DNA from: Paenibacillus tyrphae
GTDB taxonomy: Bacteria > Bacillota > Bacilli > Paenibacillales > NBRC-103111
Direction of reading: 5' to 3'
NCBI RefSeq assembly: GCF_027925525.1
Contig: NZ_BSDJ01000017.1
Location: forward strand, 1 to 64,000
DNA: 64,000 bases
The position numbers were made by a program, and so were the translations under genes. The notes under the pieces are model-generated. The model was not told where the DNA came from. It ran no database searches and worked only from the letters and a program-made list of their open reading frames with translations. The stretch's first letter is position 1. Every line of letters starts with the position of its first letter. Of the stretch, positions 55,841-64,000 are shown one piece after another.

Positions 55841-56293
55841 TTATTTATTACCGAGTTGTTCCGCCAAACCGATTAGAAGTCCTTCATTTCCACGAATGTA
55901 GCAGAGCCGATACGAGTCCTCGTACTGAACCACTTCGCCAACGAGCTGAGCACCATGCTTAGTGAGTCTGGATACCATTTCGTCAATGTCTTCAACGGTG
56001 AACATGACCCGTAGATAACCGAGGGCATTTACAGGAGCAGTTCGGTGATCTGATACAGTAGGTGGGGAGAGAAATCGCGAAAGTTCAAGTCGGCTGTGGC
56101 CATCTGGGGTAACCATCATAGCAATCTCTACACACTGTGAACCCAGCCCGGTTACGCGACCAGCCCATTCACCTTCGACAGTAGCTCGCCCTTCGAGCTT
56201 CAAGCCAATCTCCTCGAAGAAAGAGATTGCGTCATCAAGGGATTCTACAACGATGCCAACATTGTCCATTCTTAGTAATTTGTTTTTTGCCAT
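55841..56293 (-). CDS. VOC-family (glyoxalase/bleomycin-resistance) protein
   Basis: 150 residues. Begins MAKNKLLRMDNVGIVVESLDDAISFFEEIG with the typical VOC repeat; the second repeat is APVNALGYLRVMFTVEDIDEMVSRL. Metal-ligand positions can be partly seen (ELSRFLSPP and a C-terminal RGNEGLLIGLAEQLG). VOC proteins bind metals and act as dioxygenases, lyases or drug-binding resistance proteins. Substrate unknown. It lies inside the IS1595-like element, like known passenger genes, and may have come with it. Confidence 0.88.
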   Translation of the reverse strand: MAKNKLLRMDNVGIVVESLDDAISFFEEIGLKLEGRATVEGEWAGRVTGLGSQCVEIAMMVTPDGHSRLELSRFLSPPTVSDHRTAPVNALGYLRVMFTVEDIDEMVSRLTKHGAQLVGEVVQYEDSYRLCYIRGNEGLLIGLAEQLGNK

Positions 56294-56390
56294 AGTTTTA
56301 TCTCCTCATGTGTACAAATTTATTACCTGTCACAGTATAGTAAAATGTGAAATTTGGTTTTCGGATATGTCATATTAACTTTTATTCTCC

Positions 56391-56996
56391 AAGGAATCGT
56401 TGGAATGGACGAAACGTATTTCTTATTCTCCGAAAAGGACAAACGGAATATTGCCAATTGTAAGCAACGTAAACGCGGCGAAAAAGCCAAATATCGTGGT
56501 ATTAGTAATCACCAAGTATGTGTACTCGTTAACGCTTCAGTTGGAATCTGCTTTAGAGCAGCAAGAATCTATGTCGCCAGTAAAACAAGGTGACGTGCGT
56601 GACTTCACCATTTTAACTGCTCTGCACATTTTCTCAGTGAATAACCCTCAATCATACATTCAATAAAGCGAATCCAAACCTGAGGTTTCCTCGTTGGTTT
56701 CAGAGGGGGGTATTTGTAAGGTTATTGAACGTTTGGCGACAGGACTTACAACGGTAACGTTGACGTTTAACCTCTCCAGTACGGAATCTTACAGCGTACT
56801 TCCCAAATCGCACAACACAATGGTTTTTGCAATGCAGGCAAACGAGTCCCTCTTTATGCTTCTGCTCTGGAATTTCATCAATCGCTCGAACCGGAACCGC
56901 CACACCCTTGGTTCGGAACTGCAAAAAGTAGATAAGCTCTCGCTTACCATTATCATCCAATGTATCAGCAAGTCTCTTCAGTTCATTTAAATCCAT
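56391..56996 (-). pseudogene. Broken IS1595/ISXO2-like transposase with inverted catalytic segment
   Basis: On the minus strand from 56996: MDLNELKRLADTLDDNGKRE..., the zinc-ribbon N-terminus (CLHCKNHCVVRFGKY, RYRCKSCRQTFNNLTNTPL), interrupted by a stop at 56702, then in other frames PTRKPQVWIRFIECMIEGYS, VTHVTLFYWRHR and ALKQIPTEA to about 56533. The next part of the transposase, GIVGMDETYFLFSEKDKRN and RGISNHQVCVLV, is read on the plus strand (about 56391-56530). The C-terminus is missing. It cannot make an active enzyme. Confidence 0.85.
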
Positions 56997-57088
56997 GGGT
57001 AAATCATCGCTGAACAGTGATATTTATTACCCTAATTATAGAACACTAGTTCGTATATATCAACAACAAAGTTTAACATAGCCCATAT

Positions 57089-57150
57089 AAAAAAGGGCCT
57101 GCTCCGCAGCTTGGTTTATTCCAAGCGTGAAGCAAACCCTTTATTCAGTT
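57089..57150 (-). terminator. Terminator after cvpA
   Basis: On the minus strand AAAGGG-TTTGCT-CGCTTGG and CCAAGC-AGCAGGCCCTTT form a long stem ending in TTTTTT. Confidence 0.9.
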
Positions 57151-57166
57151 ATTCCATTCTGCGGCT

Positions 57167-57733
57167 TCAGGATTCCCCCGCTTTGACCCGGCCGCCTCGG
57201 TTGTTCCAAAGCTCTTGCAGCTTATCGGTCAAAATCGGCGTATGCTCTAGGACGTACGGGGTCAGCATGGAGTTTTTGAGCTGATTCTGCGCGCCGTCGT
57301 TCGGAATAACCGTCATGACATGGACGGCGATCACTGCGATGACCGCTGCTTCGGCAAAGCCGAGCGCCGCGCCGCTCCATTGGTTGGCCTGCTTGAGTCC
57401 CGGCGCTGCCGCCAGCCAGTTCAGCAGCCGCCCGCCGATGCTGAACGCGATTTTGACCCCGAAGAACAAGATCGCAAACGCCAACGCATTATACACGTAG
57501 GTGTCCAACTTCAAGCCTTTGGCTAGAAATTCATACTTCTGGTACGTTTCGTGCCCGGATAGCGCAAGCGTACTGCCCACCAACGGCGCCAGATCGGCAT
57601 AAAAGAAAAAGGCAATCAAGTACGCGGCCACAAGACCGACGACCGATACCAGTTGGCCGATAAAGCCGCGCGCGAACCCTAGAACCGTTCCGACCGCGAG
57701 CACCGCCAGAACGGTGTAATCCAATCCGTTCAT
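57167..57733 (-). CDS. cvpA: CvpA-family membrane protein
   Basis: 188 residues. Starts MNGLDYTVLAVLAVGTVLGFARGFIGQLVSVVG, the family hallmark, with four hydrophobic helices in total and a soluble tail. In Bacillus the YshB homologue follows zapA. Here the start is 3 bases after the zapA-like stop, so the two are translated together. Role linked to membrane functions, not precisely known. Confidence 0.92.
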   Translation of the reverse strand: MNGLDYTVLAVLAVGTVLGFARGFIGQLVSVVGLVAAYLIAFFFYADLAPLVGSTLALSGHETYQKYEFLAKGLKLDTYVYNALAFAILFFGVKIAFSIGGRLLNWLAAAPGLKQANQWSGAALGFAEAAVIAVIAVHVMTVIPNDGAQNQLKNSMLTPYVLEHTPILTDKLQELWNNRGGRVKAGES

Positions 57734-57736
57734 TCG

Positions 57737-60700
57737 CTATTCCTTCTCCACGAGCTCGATCCATTCGTTATATTCGATCTGGAGCTTCTCGTACTCGGAT
57801 TTCAAGTTCTGCAATTCCTCGAATACTTGCTCCGCCTTCTCCTGATGCTGCCCGTATTCGGCCTGCAGCGCTTTGTGCAGTTTTACTTGTTCGGCGAGCT
57901 GTTCTTGAAGCTCATTGTACAGCTCGACCTGAAGCTCCAGCTCGTCCTTCTGCTCCGCCAGCTCGATCCGCAGCTGCGCTCCCTGCGCGGCTTGCTCGGT
58001 CAGCTCGGCGATTTTCGCTTCCTGCGCAGCCAGCCGCTGCTCCAGTGTCTCCCGTTCGCTCTGCACCGTTTGCTGCCGATCTTCTAGCGCGGCACACTGC
58101 TCCTGCAGGGCACGGCTCAGCTCAACGGCCGCTTCGCGTTCCTGACGCAGTTCGGCAAGCTCGCGTTCACGCTCGCCGAGAAGGCGCTGGAACTCCTCGT
58201 GACGCGACTCCTGCGCAGCCGCTGCTTCGCGCAGCCCCGCTTCTTGCTCGGCCAAACGCCGCGCCAGCTCGTCATGCTGCCCTTGCAGCTCGTCATGCTG
58301 CCCTTGCAGCTCGTCATAGAGCTCCTGATGCAGGCCAATCTCTTCCTCCTGCTCACGGATTTTAACCCGCAGCTCGTCGACCTGCGCCGCCTGCGTTTCG
58401 CTGCGCTGCTCCCGTTCGGCAAGCTCGCGCGTCAGCTCGGCCTCCCGCTCACTAAGCTGCTGTCCGAGCTGCGCAATGCGCGCCGCCAAGGCAGCCGCTT
58501 CTTCGTCGAACCGCTGCTTCGCTTCGGCCAGCTCGCTTTCCCGCCTCCGCTCCAGCGCTTCCAACTGCCGCCGCTGCTCTTCTTCGCGGGCCGCCAGCCG
58601 GGCATCGCTCTCGGCTGCCCGAGCCGCTAGCTCCGCCTGGCGCTGTTCTGATTCGGCCAGCTCTGCGATGCGCTTTTGCTCCAGCGTAACGAGCTTGTGC
58701 TGAAGCTCCGCTTCCTGGGCTACGCTGCGCTCCCGCAAAGCGGCCAGCTCGCCTTCGAGCTCGTTGTACAGCTCCTGCTGCAGCGTAAGCTCTTCTTCTT
58801 GCTCGCGCCGCTTTCCGCGCAGGGCTTCCAGCTCCGCCTGCAGGCCGTCGCCGCGCTGCAGTTGCTCGCGCGTCCTCTCCAGCTGCTCGCCAAGCTGCAC
58901 CTCGAGGCGGCGCTTCTGTTCCATCAGCTCCGCCTCGCGAGCCGCTAGACGCTCGGCGTAGCTCGCTTCCGCTTCGTGCATCTGCTCCGCCAGCATCGCC
59001 TTTGCCGCGACTACTGCCTCGCGGCTGCGCTCCCGCTCGGCTGCGAGCTGCCGCTCCAGCTCCGCTTGCTGCGCTTTTGCCGCGGCTGCTTGCGCTTCCG
59101 CTTCGCGCGCCTGCTCCGCCAGCATCGCCTCTGCCGCGGCTGCCTCTGCGCGGCTCCGCTCCCGCTCGGCTGCGAGCTGCCGCTCCAGCTCCGCTTGCTG
59201 CGCTTTCGCCGCGGCTGCTTGCGCCTCCGCTTCGCGCGCCTGCTCCGCCAGCATCGCTTCCGCTACGGCCGCTTCCTCGCGGCTGCGCTCCCGCTCGGCT
59301 GCGAGCTGCCGCTCCAGCTCCGCTTGCTGCGCTGCTACCGCGGCCGCTTTCGCCTCCGCTTCGCGCGCCTGCTCCGCCAGCATCGCCTCCGCCGCGGCTG
59401 CCTCTGCGCGGCTGCGCTCCCGCTCGGCCGCGAGCTGCCGCTCCAGCTCCGCTTGCTGCGCTGCTACCGCGGCCGCTTTCGCCTCCGCTTCACGCGCCTG
59501 CTCCGCCAGCATCGCCTCCGCCGCGGCTGCCTCTGCGCGGTTGCGCTCCCGCTCAGCTGCGAGCTGTCGCTCCAGCTCCGCTTGCTGCGCTGCTGCCGCG
59601 GCCGCCTGCGCCTCCGCTTCGCGCGCCTGCTCCGCCAGCATCGCCTCCGCTGCGGCTGCCTCTGCGCGGCTGCGCTCTCGCTCGGCCGCGAGCTGCCGCT
59701 CCAGCTCCGCTTGCTGCGCTTTCGCCGCTGCCGCCTGCGCTTCCGCTTCGCGCGCCTGCTCCGCCAGCAGTGCCTCCGCTGCGGCCGCTTCCTCGCGGCT
59801 GCGCTCCCGCTCAGCCGCGAGCTGTCGCTCCAGCTCCGCTTGCTGCGCTTTCGCCGCTGCCGCTTGCGCTTCCGCTTCGCGCGCCTGCTCCGCCAGCAGC
59901 GCCTCCGCTGCGGTTGCCTCCTCGCGGCTGCGCTCCCGCTCGGCCGCGAGCTGCCGCTCCAGCTCCGCTTGCTGCGCTTTCGCCGCGGCCGTCTGCACCT
60001 CCGCTTCGCGCGCCTGCTCCGCCAGCTTCGCCTCGGCCGCGGTCGCCTGCTCCCGAAGCTCGCGTTCCTTCGCTTCGCTCAGCTCCTGCAGCTCGTTATA
60101 AAGCGCCACCTGCAGCTCGATCTCCTGCTGCTGTCCGGAAAGCTGCTCCTGCAGCCCGTCGAGTTGGTCACTCAGCTCGGCGTACTGCTGTTCCCGCTCC
60201 GCGAGCCGCTTCACCGTCTCGCCGCGAGCCTGCTCGGTTGTCTGCAGTTGCTGCTCCAGCTCGTTTGCGCGCTTCTCCTGCGCCGTCAGCCGCTCCTGCG
60301 TCTGACGCTCTGCTTCCGCCTGCTTGCTCAGCTGCGCTTCCTGCGAAGCAATCTTCGCCCGCAAACCGTCCCGCTCCTTGGCCTGCTCGGCTGCCCGTCG
60401 CTCAAGCTCCTGCTTCGCCTGCTCCAACTCGCGGATCCGCTGTCCGCGGCGTTCCGCTTCCTGCGCTTCGGCTGCGCAACGCCCCTCGAACTCGCGTGCC
60501 CGCTCCAGCGTCTCGGCCAGCTTGCGTTCCAGCTCGCCGCTCAGCTCCAGTTGGCCGTTCAACCGTTTCCGGCTTTCGGCGAGCTCGCTATCGAGCGTGG
60601 ACAAACGGTCGCGAAGCGGTTCCAGCTCGGCCCGCAGCGCTGCCGCTTCCGCCTCGGCGCGTTCCCGCGAAGCCTGCTGCTCTCCGCGCTCCGCTTCGAG

Positions 60701-61042
60701 CTTGGCCAGCCGGTCACGCTCCGTCTCCAGCTCCTGCTGAAGCTGCGCATGCCGCTCGCTTAACCGTTCCAGCTCTTCGCTCGCCTGCTCGAGCTGCCGC
60801 TGCCGCTCCAATACCGACTCAAAATCCTGACGCATCCGGCTCCATTCGTCCGCCATATTGACGGCCGCGAGCACTGCGATTTTAGGCAAATCAAGCCGCG
60901 GGCTGCTCTCCGCGATCTTGTGCATTTGATCGTTCACCAGAGCGGCCATTTGCTTTATATAGGAAGGGCTGGATTTCGAAACCAGCTTGTACTGGGTACC
61001 ATAAATATCGACGGTCATCCGAACTTTCTCTTCACCGCTCAT
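57737..61042 (-). CDS. Giant coiled-coil protein with N-terminal ZapA domain
   Basis: 1,101 residues from the ATG at 61042 (MSGEEKVRMTVDIYGTQYKL), with AAGGGGAG upstream. Residues 1-85 are a ZapA domain (QMAALVNDQMHKIAESSPRLDLPKIAVLAAVNMADEW), which normally is almost the whole protein and bridges FtsZ filaments. The rest is Glu/Ala/Gln/Arg-rich coiled coil. Residues about 335-680 hold eight 43-residue repeats (EAEAQAAAAKAQQAELERQL...). After them come LYNELQEQL-type segments, also seen near residues 315, 740 and 1040. Gene order pheT-zapA-cvpA supports orthology with zapA. A real extended ZapA or an artificial fusion by readthrough can be told apart by protein size. Confidence 0.9.
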   Translation of the reverse strand: MSGEEKVRMTVDIYGTQYKLVSKSSPSYIKQMAALVNDQMHKIAESSPRLDLPKIAVLAAVNMADEWSRMRQDFESVLERQRQLEQASEELERLSERHAQLQQELETERDRLAKLEAERGEQQASRERAEAEAAALRAELEPLRDRLSTLDSELAESRKRLNGQLELSGELERKLAETLERAREFEGRCAAEAQEAERRGQRIRELEQAKQELERRAAEQAKERDGLRAKIASQEAQLSKQAEAERQTQERLTAQEKRANELEQQLQTTEQARGETVKRLAEREQQYAELSDQLDGLQEQLSGQQQEIELQVALYNELQELSEAKERELREQATAAEAKLAEQAREAEVQTAAAKAQQAELERQLAAERERSREEATAAEALLAEQAREAEAQAAAAKAQQAELERQLAAERERSREEAAAAEALLAEQAREAEAQAAAAKAQQAELERQLAAERERSRAEAAAAEAMLAEQAREAEAQAAAAAAQQAELERQLAAERERNRAEAAAAEAMLAEQAREAEAKAAAVAAQQAELERQLAAERERSRAEAAAAEAMLAEQAREAEAKAAAVAAQQAELERQLAAERERSREEAAVAEAMLAEQAREAEAQAAAAKAQQAELERQLAAERERSRAEAAAAEAMLAEQAREAEAQAAAAKAQQAELERQLAAERERSREAVVAAKAMLAEQMHEAEASYAERLAAREAELMEQKRRLEVQLGEQLERTREQLQRGDGLQAELEALRGKRREQEEELTLQQELYNELEGELAALRERSVAQEAELQHKLVTLEQKRIAELAESEQRQAELAARAAESDARLAAREEEQRRQLEALERRRESELAEAKQRFDEEAAALAARIAQLGQQLSEREAELTRELAEREQRSETQAAQVDELRVKIREQEEEIGLHQELYDELQGQHDELQGQHDELARRLAEQEAGLREAAAAQESRHEEFQRLLGERERELAELRQEREAAVELSRALQEQCAALEDRQQTVQSERETLEQRLAAQEAKIAELTEQAAQGAQLRIELAEQKDELELQVELYNELQEQLAEQVKLHKALQAEYGQHQEKAEQVFEELQNLKSEYEKLQIEYNEWIELVEKE
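58995..60050. repeat. 129-bp tandem repeats in the zapA-like gene, eight units
   Basis: Start points such as CGCGCCTGCTCCGCCAGC recur every 129 bp near 59107, 59236, 59365, 59494, 59623, 59752, 59881 and 60010. Units differ only by a few bases and keep the frame, giving 43 residues each. Partly degenerate copies extend to either side. Confidence 0.95.
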
Positions 61043-61068
61043 GCGCCTTGCTCCCCTTTCCAAAACAC

Positions 61069-61112
61069 AAAAAAAGATTCTCCGTATCCTATAGACTTCG
61101 ATACGGAGAATC
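61069..61112 (-). terminator. Terminator after pheT
   Basis: GATTCTCCGTATC (61076-61088) and GATACGGAGAATC (61100-61112) are perfect complements around an 11-base loop; the minus strand then runs into TTTTTTT. The zapA-like gene therefore likely has its own promoter between 61069 and 61042 or depends on readthrough. Confidence 0.95.
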
Positions 61113-61162
61113 GCTTTTCCTGCTGTCTTTTTCAGACTTTTGCCGGACAAAAGACAAGGGAA

Positions 61163-63613
61163 TTATTTCCTGAGCTCAGCGCCAAATCCTTCCTCAAGGG
61201 CCGCTACGACACGGCCATGCAGCTCGCTGACCTCTTCGTCGGTCAACGTCCGCTCCAGAGTGCGGTAGACCAGCGAAATGGCCACGCTTTTCTTATCCGC
61301 GCCAAGCCGCTCGCCCGTGTAAATGTCGAACACCTGGATCGATTCGAGCAGGCTGCCTGCGGTTTCCCGCGCCTTCGCGAGCAGATCGCCGACAGGAACG
61401 CTGCGGTCCACGACGAGCGCCATATCCCGCCCGATTGCCGGGAAACGAGGCAGCGGACGGTAAGCAAAGCTTTCGCTTGCCAATTGAGCGAGCGTATCTA
61501 GCTCTACTTCAAGGACATACGTGTCCACGAGGTCCTTTTGCTGCTGAAGCGACGGGTGAAGCTGGCCGATCGTTCCGATGGCCCGGCTGCCGCTCGCCGT
61601 TTCGACAACGATCCGCGCCGTCCGTCCCGGATGGAAGCCTTCCGGCTGGGCAGCCTCGTACCGGACGCCGTCGATTCCGAGATAAGACACTCCCCCTTCG
61701 AAAATGCCCTTCAAATCGTAAAAGTCGACATCGGCCGGCTTATCGGTCCAATGCAGCTCGCTTCGTTTGCCGGTCAGGAGGATGGCAAGCTGCAGCTTTT
61801 CCTCCGGAAGACGGCTCAACTGTGCATCTCCGGTAACGAATACGCGGCCGATTTCGAACACGGCGACGTCATCCTGATTCCGGTTCCGGTTATAAACTGC
61901 CACATCGAGCAAATGCGGGATTAAGCTCGTACGCAGCACGCTGCGGTCCTCACTCATCGGCATCGCCAAAGCAATCGGCTTCGCGTCCGGGTAAGCACCC
62001 GTATATTGGCGGATTTGCTCCGGATGCGTGAACGTGTACGTAATCGCCTCGTGCAGGCCGCTTCCCGTCAGCAGCGTCCGCGTCAAGCGGCGGATCGCCT
62101 GCTCCCGGGTAAGCGCGCCCGGCGTCGTGACCACGTTCATCAGCGTGGTCGGAATGTTGTCGTAGCCGTGCAGACGGGCCACTTCCTCGATCAAATCGAC
62201 GGCGCGGGTAATATCGCCGCGGCGGCTCGGCACATGCACCAGCAGTCCGTCCTGCTCCAGCGGCTCGACCGTGAAGTTCAACCGTTCGAAGATCGCTTTT
62301 ACTTCTTCAACCGACAGCTCCGTGCCAAGATACCCGTTGATGCGGCTTACGGTCAACTCAATTTGCACCGGCTTGCGCTCTCCCGCTACCGCTTCGACGA
62401 TACCGGACGCCACTTGGCCGCCGGCCAGCTCGGCGATGAGAGCCGCCGCGCGGTTCAGCGCCGGAATAACCGCTTCCGGATTCGCTTCCTTCTCGAAGCG
62501 CAGCGACGCTTCCGAACGAAGTCCGAGCTGACGCGACGTTTTGCGGACCGAGGAGCCGGCAAAGTTGGCGGACTCCAGCAGGATGCGCGTCGTTCCGTCC
62601 GATACTTCAGAGTTCGCGCCGCCCATGACGCCCGCGATCGCGACCGGCTTCACCCCGTCGGTGATCAGCAGCATATGCGGCTCCAAGGTCCGCTCCGCAT
62701 CGTCCAGCGTCACGAGCTTCTCGCCTTCACGAGCGAGCCGCACGTCGATATGGCCGTTGTTCAGCTGATCCGCATCGAAAGCGTGCAGAGGCTGGCCGTA
62801 TTCGAACATGACGAAGTTGGTCACATCCACGATATTGTTGATCGGACGCACGCCGGCAGCCATCAGGCGGTTTTGCAGCCAAAGCGGCGACGGGCCAATT
62901 TTTACGCCTTCGATCAGACGCGCCGCGTAATGCGAGCATTGCTCTTTGGCCGAAATTTCCACGGAAATCCGGTCCGCCGCTTTGACGGCTGCCGCGCTGT
63001 CGTTCAAGCCCGCTTCCGCATCCGGCAGCTTCACCCCGCGGCCCAGAATCGCCCCGATCTCGTAGGCTGCGCCCAACATGCTGAGGCAGTCGGAACGGTT
63101 CGGCGTCAGGTCGAAGTCCATCACTTCGTCGTTCAACGCAAGAACATCGAGGATGCTTGCGCCGATCTGCGTATCCTCCGGCAGCACCAGAATGCCTTCT
63201 TGAATTTCCTTCGGCAGCAGCTTGTCGTTCAAGCCAAGCTCCTTGGCCGAGCAGATCATGCCTTGCGACTCGACGCCGCGCAGCTTTGCCCGCTTGATGA
63301 CGAGACCGTCCGGCAGCTTCGCGCCGACGATGGCGACAGGCACCTTTTGCCCTGCGGCTACGTTTTTGGCTCCGCATACGATTTGCAGATCCTCGCCTTG
63401 GCCTACATCGACGATACAGACACTTAGTTTATCGGCGTCGGGATGCTTTTCGCGCGATTTGACGAAACCGACAAACACCTGCGACACGCCTTTGTTGCGG
63501 CTTTCCACGATATCGACTTCAATGCCGCTGCGGGTCAGCTTCTCCGCCAGCTCGGCGGCCGAATAGCCGCTGACATCCACATACTGCGACAACCATTGGT
63601 AAGATACTTTCAT
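61163..63613 (-). CDS. pheT: Phenylalanyl-tRNA synthetase beta subunit
   Basis: 816 residues, usual length. N-terminal tRNA-binding domain (FVGFVKSREKHPDADKLSVC, GAKNVAAGQKVPVA, residues 40-150), B3/B4 editing core, B5 domain (VDLIEEVARLHGYDNIP near residue 470), catalytic-like core and a C-terminal anticodon-binding FDX-ACB domain (PLPRFPAIGRDMALVVDRSV to the end). Charges tRNA-Phe with the alpha subunit. It starts 23 bases after pheS, with a GGAG-type site before its ATG (GAGAGGAGCGTGGG). Confidence 0.96.
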   Translation of the reverse strand: MKVSYQWLSQYVDVSGYSAAELAEKLTRSGIEVDIVESRNKGVSQVFVGFVKSREKHPDADKLSVCIVDVGQGEDLQIVCGAKNVAAGQKVPVAIVGAKLPDGLVIKRAKLRGVESQGMICSAKELGLNDKLLPKEIQEGILVLPEDTQIGASILDVLALNDEVMDFDLTPNRSDCLSMLGAAYEIGAILGRGVKLPDAEAGLNDSAAAVKAADRISVEISAKEQCSHYAARLIEGVKIGPSPLWLQNRLMAAGVRPINNIVDVTNFVMFEYGQPLHAFDADQLNNGHIDVRLAREGEKLVTLDDAERTLEPHMLLITDGVKPVAIAGVMGGANSEVSDGTTRILLESANFAGSSVRKTSRQLGLRSEASLRFEKEANPEAVIPALNRAAALIAELAGGQVASGIVEAVAGERKPVQIELTVSRINGYLGTELSVEEVKAIFERLNFTVEPLEQDGLLVHVPSRRGDITRAVDLIEEVARLHGYDNIPTTLMNVVTTPGALTREQAIRRLTRTLLTGSGLHEAITYTFTHPEQIRQYTGAYPDAKPIALAMPMSEDRSVLRTSLIPHLLDVAVYNRNRNQDDVAVFEIGRVFVTGDAQLSRLPEEKLQLAILLTGKRSELHWTDKPADVDFYDLKGIFEGGVSYLGIDGVRYEAAQPEGFHPGRTARIVVETASGSRAIGTIGQLHPSLQQQKDLVDTYVLEVELDTLAQLASESFAYRPLPRFPAIGRDMALVVDRSVPVGDLLAKARETAGSLLESIQVFDIYTGERLGADKKSVAISLVYRTLERTLTDEEVSELHGRVVAALEEGFGAELRK

Positions 63614-63636
63614 GATTTAGCCCACGCTCCTCTCGC

Positions 63637-64000
<364 letters not shown>

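Larger units (their letters stand above)
55460..57083. mobile_element. Decayed IS1595-family element carrying a VOC gene
   Basis: Perfect 25-bp inverted repeats bound it: 55460-55484 (starts GGCTATGTTAAACTTTG) and about 57059-57083. Flanking 8-mers AATATAAA (left) and CATATAAA (right) match in 7 of 8 positions and may be an 8-bp target duplication, as known for IS1595. Inside are a VOC-family gene, a broken ISXO2-type transposase, a small hairpin (CCGCCTC/GAGGCGG, 55501-55522) and, at 55561-55800, a GC-richer block with no assignable gene. The region is distinctly richer in A+T than its surroundings, which fits acquisition. Confidence 0.85.

Noticed and set aside
58995-60050. CRISPR-like look of regular repeats
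   Set aside because: Units are contiguous 129-bp coding repeats without spacers.
58976-60861. Plus-strand frames of about 600 residues rich in Ala-Pro or Leu-Arg repeats
   Set aside because: They are mirror images of the 129-bp repeats of the zapA-like gene and have no ribosome site.
61043-61150. Longer start of the zapA-like gene
   Set aside because: It would run through the pheT terminator hairpin.

Overview
This window looks like chromosomal DNA of a GC-rich, spore-forming Firmicute of the Paenibacillaceae (Paenibacillus or a close relative). The evidence is the pheS-pheT-zapA-cvpA-mutS2 neighbourhood typical of Bacilli, a Spo0E-like phosphatase, a MutS2, PspA and zinc-cluster PheS of Bacillus type, strong AGGAGG ribosome binding sites and a large non-ribosomal peptide synthetase (NRPS). 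Almost every gene is on the minus strand. No rRNA, tRNA or CRISPR array was seen.

Region 1 (1-20.6 kb) is a biosynthetic cluster read right to left: a type II thioesterase, two ABC exporter half-transporters whose genes overlap, then an NRPS that runs off the left edge after about 5,247 codons. Its visible order is C-A-T-E, C-A-T-E, C-A-T-E, C-A. The first C domain looks like a lipo-initiation domain. The pocket residues suggest Val, a diamino acid (Dab or Orn), an unassigned residue, then a diamino acid again, and the first three would be D-configured. The likely product is an N-acylated, cationic, D-rich lipopeptide.

Region 2 (20.6-29.8 kb) begins with an AT-rich regulatory gap. It then holds an AraC regulator with an EamA transporter, a second AraC regulator with two Gfo/Idh/MocA dehydrogenases, an aminotransferase, an M50 protease, an ArsC/Spx-fold protein and a YdcF gene whose 5' end appears frameshifted.

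Region 3 (29.8-41.3 kb) is a cobalamin operon under a cobalamin riboswitch: btuF, btuC, btuD, cobT, cobU, cbiB, cobS, a fused cobD-cobQ gene, a PduO-type adenosyltransferase and, translationally coupled at the end, an RluA-type pseudouridine synthase. It covers corrinoid uptake and the late steps of coenzyme B12 assembly.

Region 4 (41.3-55.4 kb) is mostly housekeeping: a lipoprotein, a Spo0E-like protein, aminotransferase plus Lrp regulator, a small GNAT-like protein, a 259-bp MITE-like element, cysK with an MFS transporter, a PspA/DUF350/small membrane protein/zinc-ribbon group, mutS2, a holin-like membrane protein, a divergent LysE exporter and MocR regulator pair, and a secreted lipoprotein with a complete CuA-type copper motif.

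Region 5 (55.4-64 kb) carries a decayed IS1595-family element with an internally inverted transposase segment and a VOC gene inside its ends. After it come cvpA, a very large coiled-coil protein that starts with a ZapA domain and carries eight 43-residue repeats, pheT, and the 3' part of pheS at the right edge.
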